NCBI GenBank assembly: GCA_938023075.1
Contig: CALHDG010000139.1
Location: 1-45,979 of the forward strand
Direction of reading: 5' to 3'
Origin: an uncultured Chitinophagales bacterium
Lineage (GTDB): Bacteria > Bacteroidota > Bacteroidia > Chitinophagales > JAHDHT01
DNA length: 45,979 nt
Under the pieces are notes generated by a model. The model was not told the DNA's origin. It searched no databases and saw only the letters and a program-made list of their open reading frames with translations. Shown one piece after another: positions 8,943 to 17,614 of this stretch. Every line of letters starts with the position of its first letter. Position 1 is the stretch's first letter. Position numbers and translations under genes: made by a program.

Positions 8943-9683
8943 ATGATAAAAAAACCAATAGAACGATTAGGCAGGTACGTTTTGATGTTGTCGGGCATGT
9001 TTGGCAAGCCCGAAAAGTTTACGATGTATTGGAGAGAGCTTTTTCGCCAAATGAATGACATAGGTGTGGGCTCTTTATTGATAATCGGTATCATCTCTGT
9101 ATTTATTGGCATGGTTACGGCTGTTCAATTTAGTTATCAGTTATCCGATTCCTTTATCCCTCAATATTACGTGGGTTACATTGTACGTGATTCTATTTTA
9201 ATTGAATTTGCGCCAACTATCAGTTGCTTGGTTTTGGCAGGTAAAGTAGGTTCGAAAATTGCCTCAGAATTGGGCTCTATGCGTATTTCTGAACAGATAG
9301 ACGCCTTAGAAATTATGGGGGTGAATACCTTAAATTACTTAGTAGGTCCCAGAGTTTTTGGTGCGGTTATTATCATTCCTTTTTTAGTGATAATTGCTGC
9401 TGCATTAGGTATGTGGGGTGGTCAACTTGCTGCTACCAATGCGGGTATACCTTTCGAAGTATATGAACGGGGTTTGTTAAGTTGGTTTGAAACATTTAAC
9501 GTAAAATTGATGTTGGTTAAGGCAGTTGTATTTGCCTTTATTTTATCTTCTGTAGCCAGTTTTCATGGCTATTATGTACAAGGTGGCGCTTTAGAGTTGG
9601 GTAAAGCCAGTACCCGCGCAGTAGTTCAAGCCTCTATTTTAATTTTAGCATTTGATTATGTAATTGCAGAAGTGTTGTTATAA
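8943..9683 (+). CDS. MlaE-family ABC transporter permease
   Basis: A 246-residue integral membrane protein of the MlaE/YrbE family, the permease of phospholipid and lipid ABC importers/exporters linking inner and outer membranes. Diagnostic is the conserved block APTISCLVLAGKVGSKIAS followed by ELGSMRISEQIDALEIMGVN (about residues 90-130), within five or so hydrophobic segments. The usual partners, an MlaF ATPase and an MCE-domain MlaD, are not next to it here; the following gene encodes a different kind of ABC ATPase (peptide type), 176 bp away. The lipid-transport role is therefore inferred from family alone. A poor -7-like TATCTTGC lies shortly upstream. Confidence 0.92.
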   Translation: MIKKPIERLGRYVLMLSGMFGKPEKFTMYWRELFRQMNDIGVGSLLIIGIISVFIGMVTAVQFSYQLSDSFIPQYYVGYIVRDSILIEFAPTISCLVLAGKVGSKIASELGSMRISEQIDALEIMGVNTLNYLVGPRVFGAVIIIPFLVIIAAALGMWGGQLAATNAGIPFEVYERGLLSWFETFNVKLMLVKAVVFAFILSSVASFHGYYVQGGALELGKASTRAVVQASILILAFDYVIAEVLL

Positions 9684-9720
9684 AGTATATGCCTAAGGTT
9701 GGTTAATGAATAATTGTAAA

Positions 9721-9755
9721 ATTGAAATTGAAATTGAATTTGAATTTGAATTTTG
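9721..9755. repeat. Short 6-bp tandem repeat (ATTGAA/TTTGAA)
   Basis: Three ATTGAA units are followed by two or three TTTGAA units in the 176-bp gap after the MlaE-type gene. Such a run can vary in length by slippage. A role in controlling the next gene is possible but nothing shows it. Confidence 0.6.
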
Positions 9756-9859
9756 GAATTTGTTGTTTTGTTTTGAATTTAAAACTAAACTATTTGCCAC
9801 AAATTTTTATATTTAAGCACCAATTAAATTAATGAAAACCTTGTTAAGGATTTAAACAG

Positions 9860-11665
9860 ATGAGTAGCAATAAAATACTATTAGAAGTCAATAACTTAAA
9901 AACCGAATTTCATACGGAAGAAGGCATTGTTCGCGCAGTAAATGATGTTAGTTTTAAATTAAATCGTAGTGAAACCGTTGGTATAGTGGGTGAATCTGGT
10001 TCGGGTAAATCAGTTACTTCATTGAGTATTATGAAATTGATTCCCATGCCTCCGGGAAAAATAACCGGTGGTGAAATTTTATATCATCATAAAGAAGGAA
10101 AGGTAGAAGATATTGTTAAAATGACTGAGCAGGAAATGCGTGGTTTGCGAGGCAATGAAATTTCGATGATCTTTCAAGAACCGATGACTTCATTGAATCC
10201 GGTTTTTACTTGCGGTAATCAAGTAGTAGAAGCGATAATCTTACATCAAAAAGTATCAAAAACCGAAGCCCGTGAGATTACTTTGGATTTGTTTGACAAG
10301 GTAAAACTACCCAATCCATCAAGAGTATTTGGCGCCTATCCTCATCAACTTTCGGGTGGACAAAAACAACGGGTAATGATTGCAATGGCGATGAGTTGCA
10401 ACCCCGGTATTCTAATTGCCGATGAACCAACTACAGCATTGGACGTAACGGTTCAAAAGACGATTTTAGAATTGATGAACAACCTGAAAGAAGAAATTGA
10501 AACTTCTATTATTTTTATTACGCACGATTTGGGGGTAATTGCAGAAATTGCGGATAGAGTTTTGGTGATGTACAAAGGTAAAATTGTGGAGCAAGGTTCG
10601 GTTTGGGATATCTTTTCTAATCCACAACACCCTTATACCAAAGGATTGTTGGCTTGTCGTCCGCCTTTGGGCAAGCGATTAAGCAAGTTACCTACCGTAG
10701 CCGATTTTATGCGGGAAGATGAAGATGGCACCATTCATCAAGTTGATGCCTCGGTTGAAGAAATGATTGATAAAGTAACTATTTCTTCACAACAAACCAA
10801 AGACCGTTTTGCGGCTTTGGAAGCCCAAGAACCGGTTTTAAAAGTTCGTAATTTGAAAACATGGTTTCCTTCAAAAACCAATTTTTTTGGAAAAGTGATT
10901 GAGTATGTTAAAGCCGTGGATGATGTTTCTTTTGATGTGTACCCGGGGGAAACCATGGGCTTGGTTGGTGAATCGGGCTGTGGGAAAACTACATTAGGCA
11001 GAACGATATTGCAACTTATTAAACCAATGGGCGGGAGTGTAGAATATAAGGGTCAGGAATTGACTACCATGACCAACAACGAGCTGCGTGCTTTGCGAGA
11101 AAATATGCAAATTATTTTTCAAGATCCTTACTCCTCTTTAAATCCACGTTTAACTATTGGCAATGCTATTATGGAGCCCATGCAAGTGCACGGTAAATTA
11201 GCTAATGATAAAGAACGCCGTGAAAAAGTAGAAGGTTTGTTAGAGCGAGTTAATATGCGTGCTTCTCATTTTAGCAGGTATCCGCATGAGTTTTCTGGAG
11301 GGCAGCGGCAACGTATTTGCGTAGCACGTGCTTTGGCATTGGAGCCAGATTTTATTATTCTTGATGAATCGGTTTCTGCCTTAGATGTGTCGGTGCAGGC
11401 ACAAGTATTAAACCTGTTAATTGAACTGCGTGAAGAATACAAGTTTACCTACATTTTTATTTCGCATGATCTATCGGTAGTAAAATTTATGAGTGATCGA
11501 ATGGTAGTAATGAATCAAGGTAAAATTGAAGAAATGGGTATTGCTGATGAAATTTATTCTAAGCCAAAACAAGCCTATACGCAAAAGCTTATTTCAGCCA
11601 TTCCTAAAGGCGATTTAGAAGATATTAAACAACGGTATGTTGTACAGCAAGCTACCAATTCATAA
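9860..11665 (+). CDS. Fused peptide-type ABC transporter ATPase (OppD-OppF-like)
   Basis: A 601-residue protein holding two complete ABC ATPase domains of the oligopeptide/dipeptide transporter class. Domain 1 (about 1-265) has Walker A GESGSGKS near residue 43, signature LSGGQKQR near 163, and Walker B ILIADEPT. Domain 2 (about 320-600) has Walker A GESGCGKT near 370, signature FSGGQRQR near 479, and FIILDESVSALD. Each domain is followed by the short Opp/Dpp tail (HPYTKGLLACRPP; QAYTQKLISAIPKG). It would power a peptide or similar permease from the cytoplasmic side; no DppB/DppC permease or binding protein is encoded nearby, so substrate is unknown. Known relatives of this fused form include YejF and GsiA. 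Confidence 0.93.
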   Translation: MSSNKILLEVNNLKTEFHTEEGIVRAVNDVSFKLNRSETVGIVGESGSGKSVTSLSIMKLIPMPPGKITGGEILYHHKEGKVEDIVKMTEQEMRGLRGNEISMIFQEPMTSLNPVFTCGNQVVEAIILHQKVSKTEAREITLDLFDKVKLPNPSRVFGAYPHQLSGGQKQRVMIAMAMSCNPGILIADEPTTALDVTVQKTILELMNNLKEEIETSIIFITHDLGVIAEIADRVLVMYKGKIVEQGSVWDIFSNPQHPYTKGLLACRPPLGKRLSKLPTVADFMREDEDGTIHQVDASVEEMIDKVTISSQQTKDRFAALEAQEPVLKVRNLKTWFPSKTNFFGKVIEYVKAVDDVSFDVYPGETMGLVGESGCGKTTLGRTILQLIKPMGGSVEYKGQELTTMTNNELRALRENMQIIFQDPYSSLNPRLTIGNAIMEPMQVHGKLANDKERREKVEGLLERVNMRASHFSRYPHEFSGGQRQRICVARALALEPDFIILDESVSALDVSVQAQVLNLLIELREEYKFTYIFISHDLSVVKFMSDRMVVMNQGKIEEMGIADEIYSKPKQAYTQKLISAIPKGDLEDIKQRYVVQQATNS

Positions 11666-11806
11666 AATTATTCTTTATAAAATTATACAGCCAACAGAGT
11701 AGGAGATTTGCAAATAAATTTGACCAAAATGAGATCATCTTATTTCTTATAAAAATCAAAACCTTGTTTAAAGAATTTTAAAATGTTTATTCCAAATAAA
11801 AAAATT

Positions 11807-11838
11807 ACATTTAGTTATTGTTGCCAATAACTAAATGT
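11807..11838 (-). terminator. Rho-independent terminator of the phosphorelay operon
   Basis: A perfect 14-bp stem, ACATTTAGTTATTG (11807-11820) and its complement (11825-11838), closes on a 4-base loop. Read on the minus strand it is followed by AATTTTTTTATTT. It sits 47 bp past the stop of the last operon gene (11885). It may also stop transcripts of the plus-strand ATPase gene that ends at 11665, but lacks a T run on that side. Confidence 0.8.
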
Positions 11839-11884
11839 TTGAAGTGCCAACCTATGCAATATTTTATTGTAGCTAATTTTTATT

Positions 11885-12265
11885 TCATGTATTTTGTTGA
11901 GCTACTTTCATTAGAGCTTTGTTAACTCTAATAATTAATTCATCCATATTAATAGGCTTTTTTACAAAGTCTTCTGCACCAAGTGTAAAGGCTACTTCTA
12001 GAACTTCTCTACGGTCTAAAGCAGAAACAATGATAATTGGAATTTCGGTAGTAATTTCTTGTATTTCTGCTAATAGTTCAATGCCAGATTTATAGGGCAT
12101 CATAATGTCTGAAATTACAAGATCTATCGCTTTATTTCCATCTTGTAAAATTTTTAACCCCTCATCCGCATCTGCTGTGGTTGTAACTTCTAAGCCTTCT
12201 TTTTCTAGAAAGTTTTTCATGGCTTCTAAAATGATTAAATCATCATCTACGATAAGTAAATTCAT
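11885..12265 (-). CDS. Stand-alone response-regulator receiver (CheY-like)
   Basis: A 126-residue receiver domain with nothing attached. It has the acidic pocket LLIVDDDL, the phospho-acceptor Asp in VISDIMMP (about residue 53), the Ser switch in PIIIVSALD, and Lys in DFVKKPIN. It is the last gene of a four-gene operon, 19 bp after the hybrid kinase, so it is a likely acceptor of phosphate from that kinase's HPt domain. Without a DNA-binding or enzymatic output it must act by protein contact or as a phosphate sink. Family call is firm; target unknown. Confidence 0.93.
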   Translation of the reverse strand: MNLLIVDDDLIILEAMKNFLEKEGLEVTTTADADEGLKILQDGNKAIDLVISDIMMPYKSGIELLAEIQEITTEIPIIIVSALDRREVLEVAFTLGAEDFVKKPINMDELIIRVNKALMKVAQQNT

Positions 12266-12284
12266 AATTTTTTATGTTTATTGA

Positions 12285-15119
12285 TTATATTTTAATTTTT
12301 TCTAATTCTTTCAAGCCCAAATTGCAATACTTCACTACCTCTTCTACTTGAAGTGGTATTTCTTCTAACTGAAGTTTACGGGCACTATTGTTTTCAACGG
12401 TTCTAATGGTTTCTTCAATTTGTTTAATACCCATGTAACCAACCGTACCCTTCAGCTTATGCGCTATTTTACTCAATTCCTCCCAATCCTTATTTTGAGT
12501 GTCTTCCTCTAATTTTTTTAATTCGTCTGGCGTGTTTTTTAAAAGTAAACTAATATAAGTTTTAAGAGTAGAGTCATCATTGCCAGATAATTGCCTGAGT
12601 GACTCCAAATCAATTACACTTTCATGTCCATTCTGCATAGTACCATTTTGCATATCATTCATTATTTTTCTCCCATTTGTTTTTGTTGTATTACCATTTA
12701 AGTATTCACCATTAGAGCTAACTACTGATTGCGAAAGTTCAGTTTTTTTAGGCATTACTTGATTAAGTGTTTTAATAATTTTTGATTTTAGATCTTTTAT
12801 TTTAATAGGTTTACTTACAAATTCGTTCATACCTGCATTTTTGCAATTCTGAACCTCAGTAGAAAATGCGTGGGCAGTTAACGCAAAAATTGGAATATTG
12901 TTTTTAGGGCTTGGCAATAATTGTCTAATTGCTCGGGTAGCTTCTAAACCTCCCATTACTGGCATATTAATATCCATTAAAATCAGATGATAAAAATTTT
13001 CTTTCACTTTATCAACTGCAATTTTTCCATTTTCAGCTAAATCAATTTTAATATTTTCAAATTCTCTTTTTAGCAGGTCAGAAACTACTACCTGATTCAT
13101 TTCATGATCTTCTACCAACAATATTTGAATTTCAGTATTGGTATCAAAATTTGGAATTATTTCGGTATTGATTTTTTCTTTAATTGAGCTGTCGTTCTTT
13201 TGCGCGTTGGCTACTTCTTTTGTAAAAATGGCATTAAAAATAAAAGTTGAGCCTTTTCCAAATTCACTTTTAACCGAAATTTCGCCTTCCATTAAATCAA
13301 CCAATCGCTTTGCGATGGCAAGCCCTAAACCCGTACCTCCATAAAGCCGGGTTGTATCATCACTGGCTTGGGTAAAACTTTCAAAAATTTCAGGTTGCTT
13401 TTCTTTAGGTATTCCGATGCCACTATCTTCTACTGCAAACTGAATATTTACGGTTTTATCGGATTCTTCTAACACTTTTACTTTTAAGTTAATTTCACCT
13501 TCATTGGTATATTTTAAGGCATTGCTTACTAAGTTTACTAATATTTGATTTAGCCGGGTCACATCTCCAATTACAATATTGGGTAAGTTAGCATCTAACT
13601 GCTTAAACAAACTGATGTTTTTTTGTTTGGCTTTGTAAATAAACGTTTGAAACAAATCTTCAAACAATTTATGTAAATCAAAAGGGGCTTTTTCTAAAAA
13701 CAATTTGCCTTGTTCAATTTTAGAAAAATCTAATATAGCATTTATAATCACTAATAAGTTCTCTGAAGAAATTTTCATGGATGATAAATAGTCTTTTTGT
13801 TTTTCAGCAAGTTGCGTATTTTCAAGTAGTTCAATCATACCAACCACCACATTCATGGGGGTTCTTATTTCGTGGCTCATATTTGCTAAAAACTCATTCT
13901 TTATTTTTGCAGCTTTTTCTGCTACTTCGGCGGCGTGTTGTAAAGCTTCCATTCGTCTTTGGTCGGTTATATCTCTAATTAACCCTTGGTAGCCTAAAAT
14001 TTGCCCATCTGGCCCTTTCCATAAATTGGCACTTATTTCACAATCGATAATGTCATCTTGTGTTGCTTTTCCATGAGGCGCGTATTTTTTTAACTGAATC
14101 GGATAGTTTTTTACTGCACCACTTTCTTTTATCGTTCGTTTAAATGTTTCTCTATCTTCATTATTTACATAAAAATGATTAACAGCGTTCTCTAAGCTAA
14201 TTAATTCCTCTTCTGTACAACCTACTAATTTTAAAAAAGCGGCATTTCTATCTTTTAATTTACCATCAAAGGTTGATACATATATGGCTTCTTCTGAATC
14301 ATTAAAAATTACTTCATATCGTTTTCTATTTTCTTCTATTTTATTTTCGGCTTCTTTATATTCGGTAATATCTTGCAAGGTGCCAACCATTTTTGTGCTT
14401 TTTGATATTTTATCGAAATAGGTTTTTCCTGCATTTCTTACATAATAGGTTTTATCTTTAATTTTTATTTTATGTTCAATATTAAATTCTCCTATGTTTT
14501 TTAAGGCGGTTTTTATTTGTTGTATAACTCTGCTACGATCTGTATGGATAATAGTTCGTAAATATGATCGATAGGATGCTTTTGAAGTTGTTGACAAACC
14601 GAGCAACTTATATAGTTGATCAGACCAAAATATTTCTCTATTATCAATATCAATTTGATAATTACCTAATTTGGCTAATTGCTGAGCTTCTTTCAATTTT
14701 TGATTGCTGTAGGCTAAATCTGTTTGTAATTTTTTACGCTGATGAGCGTATAATACAGCTTTAGTTAACGTAGCCGTATCCAAATGATTTTTATTTAAAA
14801 AATCTTGAGCACCTTTTTGAATGGCTGTTATTCCAACTCTTTCATCATCATTACCAGTAAGTAGTACTACCGAGGCATTTGGAGAATTTTCAAATAAGTT
14901 TTCCAGCGTATTGATTCCTTTACTGTCGCCTAAGTTTAAATCTAATAAAACAACATCATAACTACCTTTATTAAGCGTTTCTAAACATTCTTTTAAAGAA
15001 AGTACGTGAGTAATATCGACTTCTAATTGCGTAGTTCCAGCCAAAAATACTTCTACTAATTTAGCGTGTGCCCATTCGTCTTCTACTAATAAAATTTTAA
15101 TAACTTCTGAATTATTCAT
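12285..15119 (-). CDS. Hybrid histidine kinase, REC-PAS-PAS-HisKA-HATPase-REC-HPt
   Basis: A 944-residue phosphorelay kinase with no signal peptide and no membrane span, so cytoplasmic. In order: receiver (about 5-125, Asp near 60 in VVLLDLNLGD), two PAS domains (about 140-260 and 265-390), dimerisation domain with phospho-His near 415 (FLANMSHEIRTPMN), ATPase (about 520-635; N box LVNLVSNALKYT, GGTGLGLAIAKR), second receiver (about 665-785, Asp near 715 in LMDINMPVMGG), and HPt domain (about 860-940, His near 887 in IAHKLKGTVGYMG). The frame is open 14 codons further upstream, but I chose ATG 15119 because it overlaps the stop of the preceding receiver gene as TGATG, a hallmark of translational coupling. 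The stimulus is unknown. Confidence 0.93.
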   Translation of the reverse strand: MNNSEVIKILLVEDEWAHAKLVEVFLAGTTQLEVDITHVLSLKECLETLNKGSYDVVLLDLNLGDSKGINTLENLFENSPNASVVLLTGNDDERVGITAIQKGAQDFLNKNHLDTATLTKAVLYAHQRKKLQTDLAYSNQKLKEAQQLAKLGNYQIDIDNREIFWSDQLYKLLGLSTTSKASYRSYLRTIIHTDRSRVIQQIKTALKNIGEFNIEHKIKIKDKTYYVRNAGKTYFDKISKSTKMVGTLQDITEYKEAENKIEENRKRYEVIFNDSEEAIYVSTFDGKLKDRNAAFLKLVGCTEEELISLENAVNHFYVNNEDRETFKRTIKESGAVKNYPIQLKKYAPHGKATQDDIIDCEISANLWKGPDGQILGYQGLIRDITDQRRMEALQHAAEVAEKAAKIKNEFLANMSHEIRTPMNVVVGMIELLENTQLAEKQKDYLSSMKISSENLLVIINAILDFSKIEQGKLFLEKAPFDLHKLFEDLFQTFIYKAKQKNISLFKQLDANLPNIVIGDVTRLNQILVNLVSNALKYTNEGEINLKVKVLEESDKTVNIQFAVEDSGIGIPKEKQPEIFESFTQASDDTTRLYGGTGLGLAIAKRLVDLMEGEISVKSEFGKGSTFIFNAIFTKEVANAQKNDSSIKEKINTEIIPNFDTNTEIQILLVEDHEMNQVVVSDLLKREFENIKIDLAENGKIAVDKVKENFYHLILMDINMPVMGGLEATRAIRQLLPSPKNNIPIFALTAHAFSTEVQNCKNAGMNEFVSKPIKIKDLKSKIIKTLNQVMPKKTELSQSVVSSNGEYLNGNTTKTNGRKIMNDMQNGTMQNGHESVIDLESLRQLSGNDDSTLKTYISLLLKNTPDELKKLEEDTQNKDWEELSKIAHKLKGTVGYMGIKQIEETIRTVENNSARKLQLEEIPLQVEEVVKYCNLGLKELEKIKI

Positions 15120-15568
15120 CAATCTTCTAAGTTTGGAGGTAGTTTTACCACATTTAGCCAAAAATTCTTTACTATTTTAAGGGTTTCAATAAATTCTTCG
15201 AAATTTACTGGTTTAGTTATAAAGCAATTAGCGTGGTTTAAATATGATTTGTTTATATCGTGCGACATTTCTGAGGTAGTTAAAACCACCACGGGAATGC
15301 ATTTTGTGCCTTTGTTTGATTTAACATAGGTTAACACGTCGTAGCCATTAAGTTTTGGCAGGTTTAAATCCAAAATAATTAAGTCGGGTCTTTTCGCTCT
15401 TTCGTATTTTCCTTCTTTTTTCAAATACATCATTGCCTCAGTACCTTCGTTAAAAATATTAATGTCGTAGGTAGGATTTGATTGTAATAATGCATTTTTT
15501 ACTAAAGTTGAATCTAAATCGTTATCTTCTATTAATAATATATTACTACTCTTTTTGTTTTGATACAT
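15119..15568 (-). CDS. Rcp1-like receiver protein
   Basis: A 149-residue single receiver domain of the Rcp1 subgroup (named for the cyanobacterial phytochrome partner): ILLIEDNDLDSTL acid pocket, Asp in IILDLNLPKLNGYDVL, and Lys in CFITKPVNFEEF. The C-terminal tail FWLNVVKLPPN is typical for the subgroup. Its stop overlaps the kinase start (TGATG at 15117-15121), and it follows its paralogue at 15585 by 16 bp. Likely exchanges phosphate with the kinase; in other bacteria such receivers often sit next to PAS or phytochrome kinases. It has no output domain. Confidence 0.92.
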   Translation of the reverse strand: MYQNKKSSNILLIEDNDLDSTLVKNALLQSNPTYDINIFNEGTEAMMYLKKEGKYERAKRPDLIILDLNLPKLNGYDVLTYVKSNKGTKCIPVVVLTTSEMSHDINKSYLNHANCFITKPVNFEEFIETLKIVKNFWLNVVKLPPNLED

Positions 15569-15584
15569 AATTATTATACAAAAT

Positions 15585-16031
15585 TTATACCTGCGAGGGC
15601 AAACTAACTACATTCAACCAAAAATCAGCAATTGATTGAATTACATCAATAAAATAATTAAAATCTGCAGGTTTCGTAATATAGCAATTGGCATGTAAAT
15701 CGTAAGTTTTGTAAATGTCTGACTCTGAATTAGATGTAGTTAATACAACAACCGGAATTTTTTTTAAGGCTTCATTACTTTTTATTAGCTCTAAAACCTC
15801 TTTTCCATTTTTCTTTGGAATATTAAGATCTAAAAGAATTAAATCAGGTATCAAAGCATTTACATAATTATCCTGTTTATTTAAATAAGCTATCGCATCA
15901 GCTCCGTCCATAACGGCATTTAAATTACTTTTTATGTTGCTTTCTTTCAATGCCTCTTCCGTCAATCTAATGTCTCCTGCATTATCTTCAATTAAAAGTA
16001 TTTCAACCGGTCTGTTAAATTTTTGATTCAC
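15585..16031 (-). CDS. Rcp1-like receiver protein, first gene of the phosphorelay operon
   Basis: A 148-residue receiver closely similar to the next gene: ILLIEDNAGDIRL, phospho-Asp in LILLDLNIPKKNGKEVL, PVVVLTTSNSESD, ITKPADFNYF and the tail FWLNVVSLP. The start is GTG at 16031; a nearby ATG (16042) is out of frame and stops after four codons. The two paralogues in tandem suggest a local duplication. No perfect TAnnTTTG box was found upstream, so the operon promoter is unassigned. Repeat copy C lies about 167 bp upstream. Confidence 0.9.
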   Translation of the reverse strand: MNQKFNRPVEILLIEDNAGDIRLTEEALKESNIKSNLNAVMDGADAIAYLNKQDNYVNALIPDLILLDLNIPKKNGKEVLELIKSNEALKKIPVVVLTTSNSESDIYKTYDLHANCYITKPADFNYFIDVIQSIADFWLNVVSLPSQV

Positions 16032-16197
16032 AGTAATAACATTTATAATTGTACAACAGAATTGTTGCTTTTTGTTAATTTTAGGGTTAACCTTACTTAC
16101 GATAAAATTGGTAGACTTGTTTCAAATAAACCTCAATAAGTTAATTTATGCAACGTAGTTTTTAAATCTATTATACAACTAGGCTAGTTGAAGACAT

Positions 16198-16358
16198 TAA
16201 GGAATTGATGAGAAAATAAACTTACTATCTATTTAATTAAGCAATTTTTTAATAGGCGAGGCGAAAAACACGGTTTGATTGTAGTAAAGAAAAGACTTTT
16301 CGTCAAAGATATATCAGAAAATTGCAAATTCAACATGTATTTTTTTTCTCCTACTTAA
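16198..16358 (+). repeat. Family-1 fold-back repeat, copy C (degenerate)
   Basis: A diverged copy between divergent genes. It begins TTAAGGAATTGATGAG just before AAAATAAA, keeps TTTTTTAATAGGCGAG, GCGAAAAACACGG and AAGATATATCAGAAAATTGC, and ends TTTTTTTTCTCCTACTTAA. Order and spacing match copies B and D, but many bases differ, so it is an old copy. It ends about 46 bp before the ATG of the prenyl synthase gene. Confidence 0.7.
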
Positions 16359-16403
16359 ATACAATAAAAACAAAAATATTTGTATACATTTCGCACTTAT
16401 TAT

Positions 16404-17381
16404 ATGAAAGATCAAATAAGCGCAATACTCAAAATTTTTGAAAACTATATAACTAGCAATCATTTTATAAAGGCGAACCAATCACTTTATGAACCTATTT
16501 CATATATGCTACAATTAAAGGCTAAACGATTGAGGCCTCTATTGTGCCTAATGGCATATCAGCTACAATTTAACGAGGTTGAAAGTGCCTTACCAGCTGC
16601 TGCTGCCTTAGAATATTTTCATAATTTTACATTAATGCACGATGATATTATGGACAATGCACATTTAAGAAGAGGTGAACCTACAGTTTTCAAAAAATAT
16701 GGTATGAATTCAGCCATTTTATCAGGAGATTTAATGCTAATCAATACCTATCAGTATTTTGAACAATTACCTGCAGCTTTACAACAGCCCTGCATAAAAA
16801 TTTTTAACCAGGCAGCCGTTGAAGTTTGCGAAGGACAACAATTGGATATGGATTTTGAAACGCAGCCCGAGGTATCGGAAGAAGCCTATTTGGAGATGAT
16901 TGGCAAAAAAACAGCCGCACTGATAGCCGCAAGTTTGCAAATTGGAGCTACAATTGGCGAGTTAGATGCAGAAGACATTCAACATGTATTTCAATTTGGC
17001 AAACATCTTGGTATTAGCTTTCAACTATTAGACGATACTTTAGATGTGTTTGGTACTAGCCAGCAATTTGGTAAAAAGAAAGCCGGTGATATTGTGCAGA
17101 ACAAAAAAACCTATTTGTTAATTAAAGCATTAGAATTAGCGAATCATGATGACAAACAAGTGATGCTCAATTGGATGAACCAAAATACATTTAACGAAGT
17201 CGAAAAAATCAACTATTTCATAAAAACATATGAAAAATTGGAAATTGAGCAATTAGCCAGAACTATGGCAAAAACTTATCATCAAAAGGCATTTAGTTTT
17301 TTAGAAGCTGTAATGGTGCCTCAAGAAAAAAAACAAGTATTAAAACAATACGCCCAATATCTTTTAAATAGAATGGTATAA
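16404..17381 (+). CDS. Polyprenyl diphosphate synthase
   Basis: It condenses isopentenyl diphosphate onto allylic diphosphates to make a long prenyl chain in the cytoplasm, feeding quinone side chains or similar products. Both metal-binding Asp motifs are present: HDDIMDNAHLRRGEPT (first, DDxxD) and QLLDDTLDVFG (second). LKAKRLRPLLCLMAY and GKKTAALIAASLQIGA are family blocks. The protein has 325 residues from ATG 16404. The frame continues upstream to a TTG at 16380, but that segment contains -7-like TACATTTC, so ATG 16404 is preferred. Chain length cannot be told from sequence alone. Confidence 0.92.
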   Translation: MKDQISAILKIFENYITSNHFIKANQSLYEPISYMLQLKAKRLRPLLCLMAYQLQFNEVESALPAAAALEYFHNFTLMHDDIMDNAHLRRGEPTVFKKYGMNSAILSGDLMLINTYQYFEQLPAALQQPCIKIFNQAAVEVCEGQQLDMDFETQPEVSEEAYLEMIGKKTAALIAASLQIGATIGELDAEDIQHVFQFGKHLGISFQLLDDTLDVFGTSQQFGKKKAGDIVQNKKTYLLIKALELANHDDKQVMLNWMNQNTFNEVEKINYFIKTYEKLEIEQLARTMAKTYHQKAFSFLEAVMVPQEKKQVLKQYAQYLLNRMV

Positions 17382-17507
17382 GGCTTAATCATTTAAATCG
17401 AATGTTATAAAGCTTAGTTAAACTTAGTGTTTCAAATCATTACTATTAATATCAACAAAATTAAAGAATTAACCCTGTGCTATCAATTTTTAATTTTTAA
17501 TGAGGAT

Positions 17508-17536
17508 AAAAAGAAGTTAACACCAGCCTTCTTTTT
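17508..17536 (+). terminator. Possible weak terminator after the prenyl synthase gene
   Basis: AAAAAGAAG (17508-17516) pairs perfectly with CTTCTTTTT (17528-17536) across an 11-base loop. The stem is A/T-rich and lies 127 bp past the stop, so termination is only a suggestion. Confidence 0.35.
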
Positions 17537-17614
17537 GAATTTAATTTCAATAAATTGTATCATTGTGTTTCTTGGTAATATTCATTTTTTTATTTAAGTA
17601 TAAATATTTTTTAA

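Noticed and set aside
15120-15161. N-terminal extension of the hybrid kinase (14 codons)
   Set aside because: It overlaps the receiver gene; the TGATG overlap at 15117-15121 marks the likely start.
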